A stretch of 64,000 nucleotides of DNA from Acetobacter oryzoeni (GTDB lineage Bacteria > Pseudomonadota > Alphaproteobacteria > Acetobacterales > Acetobacteraceae): contig NZ_CP042808.1 of NCBI RefSeq assembly GCF_004014775.2, positions 124,001-188,000 on the forward strand, in the 5' to 3' direction. How positions within the stretch are numbered: the stretch's first letter is position 1; each line of letters opens with the position of its first letter. Under the pieces are notes generated by a model. It worked only from the letters and a program-made list of their open reading frames with translations, had not been told where the DNA came from and searched no databases. Position numbers and translations under genes: made by a program. This document shows positions 18,248-26,364 of the stretch, piece by piece.

Positions 18248-18853
18248 ATGGCACAGAACACAACTGTTCAGACCGCAGGCCACGACGAACATCACCACGA
18301 ATCTCCGGTGGTGTTCGGGTTCTGGGTCTATCTGATGACGGACTGCATTATCTTCGGCACGCTTTTTGCCGTGTTTGCAGTTCTGCGTAACCAGTTTAAC
18401 GGTGGCCCAACCGGCCACGAACTGTTCGAATTCGGTGGGCTTGGGCTGGAAACAGCCCTCCTGCTGGTTTCGTCCATCACTTATGGGTTCGGCATGATTG
18501 CCGCCCATAAGAGCCAGGTTTCCAAGGTTATCCTTTGGCTTGGCGTTACCTTCCTGCTTGGCCTTGGCTTTGTGGGGCTGGAACTGCGTGAATTTGCGCA
18601 CATGATCGCAGAAGGCGCCGGTCCGGATCGCAGTGCATTCCTGTCTGCGTTCTTTACGCTGGTGTCTACTCACGGTCTGCATGTCACGTGTGGTCTGATC
18701 TGGATTGTTACCCTGATCGCTCAGCTGATGGGTACGACTGAAATTCCGGAACGTATGATGAATAAGCTCACCTGCCTGAGCCTGTTCTGGCACTTCCTGG
18801 ATATCGTCTGGATCTGCGTTTTCACCTATGTCTATCTGGCGAGCATGATCTGA
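18248..18853 (+). CDS. cyoC: Ubiquinol oxidase subunit III
   Basis: A 201-residue membrane protein with five helices of the cytochrome c oxidase subunit III fold. The N-terminus is His-rich (HDEHHHESPVVFGFWVYLMTD), as in CyoC. The conserved helix THGLHVTCGLIWI is present. It stabilises the oxidase core. It begins one base after the cyoB stop codon and overlaps cyoD by one base (TGATG), indicating translational coupling. Confidence 0.95.
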   Translation: MAQNTTVQTAGHDEHHHESPVVFGFWVYLMTDCIIFGTLFAVFAVLRNQFNGGPTGHELFEFGGLGLETALLLVSSITYGFGMIAAHKSQVSKVILWLGVTFLLGLGFVGLELREFAHMIAEGAGPDRSAFLSAFFTLVSTHGLHVTCGLIWIVTLIAQLMGTTEIPERMMNKLTCLSLFWHFLDIVWICVFTYVYLASMI

Positions 18854-19185
18854 TGAGCAATCCGCATACATCCTCCTCAGGCGAGAGCCACGGTAGCGTA
18901 TCTTCTTACATTATCGGGTTTGTTCTTGCCGTTGTCCTGACGGTCCTGTCGTTTGGCGTGGTGATGAGCCATAGCCTTTCGCCAGCCGGCACTCTGGCTG
19001 CTATTTCAGCTCTCGCTCTGGTTCAGGTTCTGGTGCATCTGCACTACTTCCTGCACATGGGCGGAGACTCCGAACAGCGCTGGAACAACATGTGCTTTGT
19101 TTTCACCGTTGCTTTCGTGGCCATCCTGATTGTTGGTTCGGTGTTCATTATGAACAACACCGCGCTGCACATGATGTCCCGCTAA
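18853..19185 (+). CDS. cyoD: Ubiquinol oxidase subunit IV
   Basis: A 110-residue protein with three membrane helices. The segment ALVQVLVHLHYFLHMG matches CyoD, an accessory subunit that helps copper-site assembly in subunit I. It is the last gene of the operon, followed by two hairpins. No cyoE (haem O synthase) follows, unlike in E. coli. Confidence 0.93.
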   Translation: MSNPHTSSSGESHGSVSSYIIGFVLAVVLTVLSFGVVMSHSLSPAGTLAAISALALVQVLVHLHYFLHMGGDSEQRWNNMCFVFTVAFVAILIVGSVFIMNNTALHMMSR

Positions 19186-19200
19186 TATGGTGAGGTTTCT

Positions 19201-19221
19201 ACCGCCACGTTAAGTGGCGGT
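19201..19221 (+). repeat. Hairpin without T-run after cyoD
   Basis: Stem ACCGCCAC/GTGGCGGT with loop GTTAA, 16 bases after the cyoD stop codon. No T-run follows. It may protect the 3' end of the oxidase mRNA ahead of the true terminator 20 bases later. Confidence 0.7.
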
Positions 19222-19238
19222 GGGAAAGCAAGCTGAAG

Positions 19239-19278
19239 AAAGCCCCTGTAGCTATAATGGCTACAGGGGCTTTTTTTT
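19239..19278 (+). terminator. Intrinsic terminator of cyoABCD
   Basis: Stem AGCCCCTGTAGC/GCTACAGGGGCT with loop TATAATG, followed by eight T (19271-19278). A strong intrinsic terminator. Confidence 0.96.
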
Positions 19279-19403
19279 ATGGGCTATGTCTTTTTGGCGA
19301 ACCTATGCAAGGCAACTGGTATCCACTGTTCTCTGCCACGATGTGGGCTTTGAATGAAGTGTGGAACATCCAAGCTGAAGCGTGCGTGTTAGGTTCTGGG
19401 CAT

Positions 19404-19434
19404 AAAAAAATGGTGCCAGCCTAGGGCCGACACC
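19404..19434 (-). terminator. Intrinsic terminator of fdxA
   Basis: On the minus strand, GGTGTCGGCC pairs with GGCTGGCACC (10 pairs, two of them G-U) around a three-base loop, followed by A and seven T (19410-19404). It lies about 30 bases past the fdxA stop codon. Confidence 0.85.
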
Positions 19435-19464
19435 ATTCTTTTAAACCCAAGTAAATAAGGGTGT

Positions 19465-19797
19465 TCAGTCTTTCTGCGGGTTGGGGGAAAGCAGCTCTGT
19501 TTTGTTAGGCTTGTCTTTCCATTCTTCCGCATCGGCCGGGGGCGTGCCCTTGCGTGTAATGTTTGGCCACTGGGTGGCGTATTTTGCGTTGATTTCTGCC
19601 CACGCTGCTGCACGGTCGTCGCTATCAGGGAAAATGGCTTCGGCGGGGCATTCAGGCTCACACACGCCGCAGTCAATGCATTCATCTGGGTTGATGACCA
19701 GAAAGTTTTCACCAGCGTAGAAGCAGTCAACGGGGCAGACTTCCACACAGTCCATGAATTTGCAGCGGATGCAGTTTTCAGTGACCACGTAGGTCAT
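19465..19797 (-). CDS. fdxA: Seven-iron ferredoxin FdxA (3Fe-4S/4Fe-4S)
   Basis: A 110-residue ferredoxin. Cys9, 12, 17 and 21 ([14 protein letters not shown]) and Cys40, 43, 46 and 50 ([12 protein letters not shown]) match the FdI pattern, in which one cluster is 3Fe-4S and the other 4Fe-4S. The C-terminal extension after the clusters is usual for alphaproteobacterial FdxA. ATG 19797 follows GGAG at six bases and gives the normal start [12 protein letters not shown] 19803 overlaps the Shine-Dalgarno. It carries low-potential electrons, but the partner is not evident from neighbours. Confidence 0.95.
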   Translation of the reverse strand: MTYVVTENCIRCKFMDCVEVCPVDCFYAGENFLVINPDECIDCGVCEPECPAEAIFPDSDDRAAAWAEINAKYATQWPNITRKGTPPADAEEWKDKPNKTELLSPNPQKD

Positions 19798-19973
19798 TGC
19801 CATCTCCGAAAATATCTGGCGGTGGAGGAGGGGCTCTCACCGCGTGGGGTCAGATGGCAGTACCGTTATATAGAAGCCTGCCACCAAGGATGGCGCAGAT
19901 ATGAGGCGCTTTTGGCCTGATGGCAACCCGCCTGTGTAAGGAGGGCAGCTTTCTTTTTACAGCAGAGCTAGGG

Positions 19974-22556
19974 TTAGGGGTGTTGCCGAAGCGTTGCCAG
20001 CACAGCAAAGGGACTGTTGTGGTTATATTTTTCTGACGGAACTTTCCCTGTACGCTTTTTTGAGTGTTTCCGATTTTTTACAGTTTTCCGGGGGATAATT
20101 AGAAAAGGGGCGGGTGGTCCTGCGTGTGTATCCGGTAAAATCTGGGGTTTTTGCACATGTAACCCAAGGCTGCGCAAAATGCCCGGAAGAATAGCCTTTT
20201 TCACCCCTAACCGAGAGGCAAAGAAATTCGGAATCTGCCGTGATCCGTGTGCAATCAGGGAAACAGATTCTGCATACAGCGCAGCAGCAATATCGAGTCG
20301 GATTAAGGTGCCTTCGGAAATAATCCACCCAAGTTGCATAAGCAGAGATTTTTGAGCCGCTGTTAGCTTGGCGGGTAAAGGCGCAGAAACGGCACCTGAG
20401 CGTGGAAGTTCTGGCAATACAATGCCAGAGTGCAGGCTGAGCAAAAGCGCGCGCAAAGCCATGGCGCCAGGGCGCATCATTTTACTACAGAACACCGTAT
20501 TTTTTTGCTGGGTGATCTGAAGGCGCTTCAGTATGTGTCTGGCAGATGCAGGCAGGGTGGAAAGGTGCGGCACCTCCGCCACGCCACCGCTTTCTACCAG
20601 CATATGCACCATGCCGCGGAGTAACGGTTGATCTGCAACTGCTTTTTCTGCCCGAAAGAGCGGTGCTAGCTCTTTGTGGATGTATGCGTTCACAAAGGTA
20701 GCCAGCCGTTGCCGGATTTTTTCTTTCTGACCGGGTTCCAGAAATTCTGCCTCGCGCACTTCAATAACTGGGTGCAGCACATCTGTCCCGGCTTGCAAAC
20801 GCGCAATCGTATCTTCCTGCCAATTGAGTGCGCCACTTTGCAGGTTCAGCGTTATTTCGGTGTCTGGTGCCTGTAGGAACTGCGCAACACGATGGGGAAT
20901 CTGGTTACGTGCTGCTCTGCGCGCTGCTTTAAGAATCAATTTCTGGTCAGACTGCGCAGCTTCGGGGTCTGGTATAAAGCTAAAGCCCCGCATATGGCCT
21001 ACAGCATGCCCTTCTACACTTACTTCTCCCGTCCGCGTAATGGCTGAAAGCAAAGGGGTGGTGTCTGCTTCTTCCAGGCGTCGTGCCAAGCTTGCCGCGC
21101 GTTTATCTACAAAGCGCGTTGTCAGACGTTCATGTAATACATCAGAAAGAGCATCTTCCAGCCTTAGGGTATGGTTACGCCAATGTGCAGCGTTTTCCAC
21201 CCAATCCGGTCTGGCAGAAACGTAAGACCACGTGCGAATACCCATAAGGCGCTGCATCAGAACATCAATATCCCCTTCCAATTGCTCCAAATTGGCAAGG
21301 CGAGATTTCATCCAAGCAGAAGGTAGGTGCCCTTTTTGGGCAAGAAGAATGAAAATTTGCTCACACAACCGGATGTGGCTGTCTTCTCCCAGTTTGCGAA
21401 AATCTGGAATCTGGCACACCTCCCACAATAGCTGAGTGCGCGCAGGTGTGTGGGCCAGTTTTTGCACTGTGGCATTCTGCATCAGCGCAGAGAGTGCCAA
21501 GAGATCAGATGCTGGAGCGGCAGATTTCAGGCAGCGGTCAGGGGGCTTTTGGCACAAGCTGGCATAAAGTGTGCTGGGAGACGTAAAATTGAGCTTGCTG
21601 TTACGCCACCACAAAAACGGCAGCGGTTCAAAATGGTGGGTTTCTATGGCCTCCACCATTCCTTCGGGAAAGGCAGGACATTCCCCAGTTGTGCCAAAAG
21701 TACCGTCCTGCGTGCCGCGGCCTGCGCGGCCTGCAATCTGTGCGGCTTCCGCCGGGGTAAGCAGCCGGTTTCTGTAACCATCAAATTTGCAGATATTGGC
21801 AAAGGCAATGTGCCGAATATCCATATTCAACCCCATGCCAATGGCATCGGTTGCTACCAGATAATCCACTTCCCGGTTTTGGTAGAGGGCTACCTGCGCA
21901 TTGCGGGTACGTGGGGAAAGCTGCCCCATCACCACAGCACACCCCCCGCGTTTGCGGCGGATGAGTTCTGCAATGGCGTACACTTCGGCCATGGAAAAAG
22001 CCACAATGGCCGTACGCGCTGGCAGGCGTGATAGGCGCATGTGCCCTGTATATGTCAGGTTGGAAAGGCGCGGGCGTGTGTCTATTTCTATGTCGCGGAT
22101 CAGGGTTTTCAGCAGTGGCGCGATGGTTTCTGCGCCCAGAAAGAGCGTTTCAGACTGCCCGCGCGCATTCAAAAGCCGGTCTGTAAAAACATGGCCTCGT
22201 TCCGGGTCCGCACACAGCTGAATTTCATCTACGGCTACAAATTCTACCTTACGGTCAGATGGCATGGCCTCTACCGTGCAGGAAAACCAGCGTGCCTGCG
22301 GTGGGATGATTTTTTCTTCACCCGTAATCAGCCCAACAGAGCGCACACCCTTAAGCTTGACCATGCGTTCGTAGTTTTCACGCGCCAGCAGCCGCAGCGG
22401 AAAGCCGATCATACCAGAGGAATGGGCCAGCATCCGTTCTAGCGCCAGATGTGTTTTTCCGGTGTTGGTGGGCCCCAGAATGGCCCGCACGGGAGCATCG
22501 TCCGGCATAGATGCGTGATGAGCGGCAGCAGCCATACGGCGGGAAGAAACCATCAT
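19974..22556 (-). CDS. Suv3-like RNA/DNA helicase (paralogue 1)
   Basis: An 860-residue superfamily 2 helicase like the mitochondrial degradosome helicase SUV3, common in alphaproteobacteria. Walker A is GPTNTGKT (28-35), motif II is VDEIQLC and motif VI is QIAGRAGRG. DAIGMGLNMDIRHIAF is the usual SUV3 motif V region. The long C-terminal half (about residues 360-860) is helical and ends in a lysine-rich tail (KKRTGK). ATG 22556 has no clear Shine-Dalgarno; ATG 22553 or 22535 is possible. A second, differently built member lies at 34148-36496. Its start is divergent from the aminopeptidase gene, 111 bases away. Confidence 0.88.
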   Translation of the reverse strand: MMVSSRRMAAAAHHASMPDDAPVRAILGPTNTGKTHLALERMLAHSSGMIGFPLRLLARENYERMVKLKGVRSVGLITGEEKIIPPQARWFSCTVEAMPSDRKVEFVAVDEIQLCADPERGHVFTDRLLNARGQSETLFLGAETIAPLLKTLIRDIEIDTRPRLSNLTYTGHMRLSRLPARTAIVAFSMAEVYAIAELIRRKRGGCAVVMGQLSPRTRNAQVALYQNREVDYLVATDAIGMGLNMDIRHIAFANICKFDGYRNRLLTPAEAAQIAGRAGRGTQDGTFGTTGECPAFPEGMVEAIETHHFEPLPFLWWRNSKLNFTSPSTLYASLCQKPPDRCLKSAAPASDLLALSALMQNATVQKLAHTPARTQLLWEVCQIPDFRKLGEDSHIRLCEQIFILLAQKGHLPSAWMKSRLANLEQLEGDIDVLMQRLMGIRTWSYVSARPDWVENAAHWRNHTLRLEDALSDVLHERLTTRFVDKRAASLARRLEEADTTPLLSAITRTGEVSVEGHAVGHMRGFSFIPDPEAAQSDQKLILKAARRAARNQIPHRVAQFLQAPDTEITLNLQSGALNWQEDTIARLQAGTDVLHPVIEVREAEFLEPGQKEKIRQRLATFVNAYIHKELAPLFRAEKAVADQPLLRGMVHMLVESGGVAEVPHLSTLPASARHILKRLQITQQKNTVFCSKMMRPGAMALRALLLSLHSGIVLPELPRSGAVSAPLPAKLTAAQKSLLMQLGWIISEGTLIRLDIAAALYAESVSLIAHGSRQIPNFFASRLGVKKAILPGILRSLGLHVQKPQILPDTHAGPPAPFLIIPRKTVKNRKHSKKRTGKVPSEKYNHNSPFAVLATLRQHP

Positions 22557-22667
22557 GCAAACATCGTCTGCTGCTGCGTGTGGAAAAGCAAGCCATCAGA
22601 TGCCATTATCCTTACAAACCAAAATATGCTGACAGGCCATTTGCCTGAAAGCGAAGGGAGAAATGTC

Positions 22668-24104
22668 ATGCCTGTTCGTGAAGCCGATTGTCTGGTTGTG
22701 TCCCGTCGAGGAAGCAAGGTGCGCACTGTTCATGCTGTTCGCCCTTCGGATCAGGCAGTTTTGGGCTCATGGATAGGGGAGCAAGCAGCGGCTTTTGCAG
22801 AAAGTTGCGGCTTTAAGGCGCGTCCGGGCCAGCTGGTAATGGTGCCAGATACAAATGGGGTGCCAACAGCATTATTTGGAGTGCCCGAACAAGGTGTGGT
22901 GGACCCATTTGTTTTCGGGGTGCTGGCACAAGACCTGCCCGCAGGAGATTGGCGGGTAGAAGCGCCGGATGACATTGCGCGGCATGATGTCATTTTGGGT
23001 TTCTGCCTTGGGGCGTATCAGTATGGGCTGAAATCTGCATCCGCCAAAAAACCCACAACACGGCTGGTGGTCACGGCGCAGGAACGTGCAAGCGTGGCAT
23101 CGGAAATGGCGCGTTCCATTTGGCTTGCGCGTGATCTGATCAATACGCCCGCAAATTTGTTGGGGCCATCAGATCTGGCACGTGCAGCCAAAACGGTGCT
23201 CAAGGAATTTGGTGCCCATATGGACGTCATAAAGGGTGCTGCGCTGGATAAAGCCTATCCTTTACTGGCGCATGTGGGGAATGGATCAGACCGCGGCCCA
23301 CGCGTGGTGGTGGCGCAGTGGCAGGGCAGTACGGCAGATAAAAAAGCACCGCTGATTTCTTTGGTGGGTAAGGGCGTGTGCTTTGATAGTGGGGGTTACG
23401 ATCTCAAGCCCTCTAGCGGCATGCTACGCATGAAAAAAGATATGGGTGGGGCGGCAACTGTTTTGGCTCTTGCCCGCTTGATTATGACGCAGGATTTGCC
23501 CGTAAGGTTGGAAGTGCGTCTGGGGTGTGTGGAAAACAGTGTGTCCGGCCATGCCATGCGCCCGTTGGATGTGGTGCGCAGCCGTTCTGGCCTTACAGTG
23601 GAAATTGGCAATACAGATGCAGAAGGCCGTCTGGTTTTGTGTGATTTGCTGCACGAAGCCGGGGAACAGAAACCTGATCTGTTGTTAGATGTTGCAACCC
23701 TAACAGGCGCTGCGCGTGTGGCGCTGGGGCCAGATTTACCCGCCTTGTTGTGTAATGACGAAGCTGTTGCCATGGCATTTTTGGAAGCCGGGCAGCAGGA
23801 AGCAGACCCCATGTGGCGCTTGCCCTTGTGGCAGGGGTATAAGGAATGGCTAGGAAGTTCTGTTGCAGATATTAGTAATATTTCATCAAGACCTATGGCA
23901 GGTGCGATTACTGCCGGATTATTTCTTGAACGATTTGTAAATCCAGATCAGCGCTGGGTGCATATCGACAGTTATGCCTGGAATGACAGCTCTCGCCCAG
24001 GACGGCCAAAAGGTGGGGATTCTCCTGGGGTTCGGACCATTTTTAAAGCTATTACGAACCTTTTTTGTGAAGAACAAAATGCCGCTGCCACAAAGGTGTC
24101 ATAA
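22668..24104 (+). CDS. Leucyl aminopeptidase family protein (peptidase M17)
   Basis: 478 residues. The C-terminal catalytic domain has the M17 signature NTDAEGRLVL and the metal/lysine motifs GKGVCFDSGGYDLKP and KKDMGGAATVL, so both Zn-binding residues and catalytic groups are present. The N-terminal domain is divergent from PepA, as in the PepB-like group of alphaproteobacteria. It cleaves N-terminal residues from peptides in the cytosol. I chose ATG 22668 because GAAGGGAG lies 8 bases upstream; the frame is open far upstream, but that stretch overlaps the opposite helicase gene. Confidence 0.9.
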   Translation: MPVREADCLVVSRRGSKVRTVHAVRPSDQAVLGSWIGEQAAAFAESCGFKARPGQLVMVPDTNGVPTALFGVPEQGVVDPFVFGVLAQDLPAGDWRVEAPDDIARHDVILGFCLGAYQYGLKSASAKKPTTRLVVTAQERASVASEMARSIWLARDLINTPANLLGPSDLARAAKTVLKEFGAHMDVIKGAALDKAYPLLAHVGNGSDRGPRVVVAQWQGSTADKKAPLISLVGKGVCFDSGGYDLKPSSGMLRMKKDMGGAATVLALARLIMTQDLPVRLEVRLGCVENSVSGHAMRPLDVVRSRSGLTVEIGNTDAEGRLVLCDLLHEAGEQKPDLLLDVATLTGAARVALGPDLPALLCNDEAVAMAFLEAGQQEADPMWRLPLWQGYKEWLGSSVADISNISSRPMAGAITAGLFLERFVNPDQRWVHIDSYAWNDSSRPGRPKGGDSPGVRTIFKAITNLFCEEQNAAATKVS

Positions 24105-24259
24105 AAGAAGAGACAATATGTTTTTATTAATACTTTAAAAGAGTCGTTTCGCCTCCTATATGAAATCCCAAGGGGATTCGTTCCGTAACAGGAAGCGGGA
24201 ACATGTCGCTTTATCCTGAGAGATCAGGAAAAGCGTGCAGCAAAAGGAAAGTGAAGCTT

Positions 24260-24676
24260 ATGCCTCAGGCAGCAGAAAAAACAGAGGATCTGGCCAAAAC
24301 TCTGCGCGATACGATTGTGTCTTTGGTGCGTGGAGATGCTCCAGATTTATCCGCTCGCCAACTGGCAGTGTTTTTGACGTGCTATCTGGATGAAACTGGC
24401 CATACCGTACGTGGTTTGGCTGCCAGCTTGAATGTTTCCAAGCCCGCCATTACACGTGCTTTGGACCGGCTGAGTGAACTGGATCTGGCACGCCGTAAGG
24501 TTGATCCGCTGGATCGTCGTTCCGTGCTGGTACAGCGTACACCTAAAGGTGCTGCTTACCTGAAGGAAATTCGCACCATTATGGGTGAAACTGTAGAAAA
24601 CGCAGCCCGCAAGGCCCAGCGTTCTGCAGAGCGTGAACCCGCCGCCCGTCGTGTGCGCCGTGTGATGGCTGCCTGA
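24260..24676 (+). CDS. MarR-type winged-helix regulator
   Basis: 138 residues. The central part is a winged helix: LSARQLAVFLTCYLDE, then TVRGLAASLNVSKPAITRALDRLSELDLARRK is the helix-turn-helix and wing of the MarR/FeaR class, with DPLDRRSVLVQRTPKG as the beta-wing. The C-terminus is Ala/Arg-rich and basic. ATG 24260 follows AAAGGAAAGTGAAG; ATG 24203, behind AGGAA, would add 19 residues, so the start is open. It is flanked by its own terminator and the ligand is unknown. Confidence 0.75.
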   Translation: MPQAAEKTEDLAKTLRDTIVSLVRGDAPDLSARQLAVFLTCYLDETGHTVRGLAASLNVSKPAITRALDRLSELDLARRKVDPLDRRSVLVQRTPKGAAYLKEIRTIMGETVENAARKAQRSAEREPAARRVRRVMAA

Positions 24677-24746
24677 GTTCTAGCTGCTTCGTCCAGTTTG
24701 AAACTTTTGTAGGCAGTAAACGTTTTTTCTTCACGGTTTTCTGAAA

Positions 24747-24786
24747 AGCCTGCTGTTTTATATATTAAAGCAGCAGGCTGATTTTT
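24747..24786 (+). terminator. Intrinsic terminator after the MarR-type gene
   Basis: Stem AGCCTGCTG/CAGCAGGCT (24747-24755 with 24771-24779) around an AT-rich loop, followed by GATTTTT. Confidence 0.8.
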
Positions 24787-24818
24787 CAGCCTGACCAACA
24801 AGAAGAAAGGAACGTTTC

Positions 24819-25265
24819 ATGCGATTTTCTTCATTCTTTGCTGCAGCAGCGCTTGCGGCATCAGCTAGTTTTATTCCTGTTGCCCATGCTGAAGATGCTA
24901 TGGGCTCGCCCACAGCTACGGTTACCATTACGGCAAGATCAGCCGATATTGGTGTAGGCTATACATGGGGTGGTGGCAGGCTGCGTTACGGCGGAAAAAC
25001 TTATAAGTTTTCCATTACCGGTGGCACAATTGCTGCCGTTGGCTATTCCAAAATTGAAGGCAAAGGTACCGTTTATAATCTGCATCGTTTGTCAGATTTT
25101 AATGGCACCTATGGCGCTGCTCATGGCGAAGCAACGCTGGGCCAAGGCTTGGGCGGTGCTGTTCTGGAAAACAAGAACGGTGTGCGCATCAAGATCGAAA
25201 CCATTTCTCAGGGTGCTCGGCTTGCCGGTTCTGCACAGGGTTTGACCCTAACGTTGGAAAAATAA
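24819..25265 (+). CDS. Secreted glycine-rich protein of unknown function
   Basis: 148 residues with a clear Sec signal peptide (cleavage near VAHA, residue 24). The mature part has alternating small and hydrophobic residues and many Gly (VGYTWGGGRLRYGG; GATLGQGLGGAV after AAHGE), suggesting a small all-beta periplasmic domain. There are no cysteines in the mature part. AAAGGA lies 7 bases before ATG 24819. I do not recognise the family with certainty; it resembles hypothetical secreted proteins of other Proteobacteria that carry the same YTWG-G-L-Y-G-K-Y motif. Confidence 0.75.
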   Translation: MRFSSFFAAAALAASASFIPVAHAEDAMGSPTATVTITARSADIGVGYTWGGGRLRYGGKTYKFSITGGTIAAVGYSKIEGKGTVYNLHRLSDFNGTYGAAHGEATLGQGLGGAVLENKNGVRIKIETISQGARLAGSAQGLTLTLEK

Positions 25266-25273
25266 AGCTATAT

Positions 25274-26299
25274 TTACCACGCGCCAACAGGGTGTTGGCG
25301 CGTGCGTAAAATGGCAAAGCCTGTCCATACAAGTTGGGGCACACACACAAGTATAAAAGCCGTTATACTTCCCGCCACAACCGGCATGGGGGCTACAAAA
25401 CAGCTTACCATCATCCCCCAAAGCGTGAAGGCCCATTCCATAATGGAAAGGGCAGGGGCGTATATGCCGCTCCGGTGTAACACCTGATATAAATGCCCAC
25501 GATGCGCTTGTACCAAGGAATGTCCGGCCAATTTGCGGCGAATAAGCGTAAAAATAACATCATAAATCAACGGAAATAGCAGTGCAGGCCCAACAACCCA
25601 TCCAGAGGGCAGTGGAGAATGTGCCGCGATATACAGGGCTGCGGCTCCAGCTAATAAGCCACACCCTTGGCTTCCTACATCACCCAGAAAAATACGCGCA
25701 TTGGGGAAATTGAAAGGTAGAAAACCTGCCAGACAATAAGCCATGAGCAATGCAGGCCAGCGTAAGGCCGGCACGCCCAGATAAGTGGCGGCTCCGGCCA
25801 GACATAGTGCTGCAACACATAAACAGCCAGAAATCAGTCCGTTTAACCCATCCATAAAGTTGACGGCATTGGTGATAAATATCAGCCACAATATGGAAAG
25901 AGCAGCCCCAATAACCGGTGTGGGCCAAGGCAGAGTAATGCCTCCAGCTACAATTATGCAGGCTGCGGCACATTGCGCTGCAAATTTAATAGCCGGAGAC
26001 CATTGGTAAATATCATCCAGCCACGAAACAGCGCACAGCAACAAGGTGGCAGCAGCCAACGCGCAGGCTGAGAAAGACAAAAGTGGCTGGCCAGTAACAG
26101 ACATAAGAACCGGCAAAACACCTGCAAAAGCAAGCATTACGCCTATGCCGCCCCCTTTGGGTGTAGGCGTATCATGGGCGCTGCGGTGCCCCGGTGTATC
26201 CATAACGGCAAGCCCGATCATACCCCGCACAAGGCAGGCTGAAAGAATGCAAGCACCTAACAGGCAAAAAATTGCCACACAGGAAAAAGAAAAAGACAT
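25274..26299 (-). CDS. Polyprenyl-phosphate glycosyl-1-phosphate transferase (WecA/MraY-like)
   Basis: A 341-residue integral membrane enzyme with about ten helices. Family motifs are present: GGGIGVM near the start, the Mg-binding SWLDDIYQW, NAVNFMDGLNGL, FLGDVGSQG and the cytosolic AHRGHLYQVLHRSG loop. It transfers a sugar-1-phosphate from a UDP-sugar to undecaprenyl phosphate, starting a lipid-linked glycan. I chose ATG 26299 because it begins just before the first helix; the frame is open to 26521, but that part overlaps the opposite gene. It is divergent from the CapD-like gene, which likely makes its substrate. Confidence 0.88.
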   Translation of the reverse strand: MSFSFSCVAIFCLLGACILSACLVRGMIGLAVMDTPGHRSAHDTPTPKGGGIGVMLAFAGVLPVLMSVTGQPLLSFSACALAAATLLLCAVSWLDDIYQWSPAIKFAAQCAAACIIVAGGITLPWPTPVIGAALSILWLIFITNAVNFMDGLNGLISGCLCVAALCLAGAATYLGVPALRWPALLMAYCLAGFLPFNFPNARIFLGDVGSQGCGLLAGAAALYIAAHSPLPSGWVVGPALLFPLIYDVIFTLIRRKLAGHSLVQAHRGHLYQVLHRSGIYAPALSIMEWAFTLWGMMVSCFVAPMPVVAGSITAFILVCVPQLVWTGFAILRTRQHPVGAW

Positions 26300-26364
26300 G
26301 AAAAGACAGTCGTCCGGTTGAGCCGCTTCTAGGATGGCAGGTGCTACGCTATAGGTGCAAGATA

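Noticed and set aside
16534..18261. 575-codon minus-strand open frame opposite cyoB
   Set aside because: It is codon-aligned with cyoB and stays open only because this highly expressed gene avoids TTA, CTA and TCA codons. It has no start signal and its composition is not protein-like.
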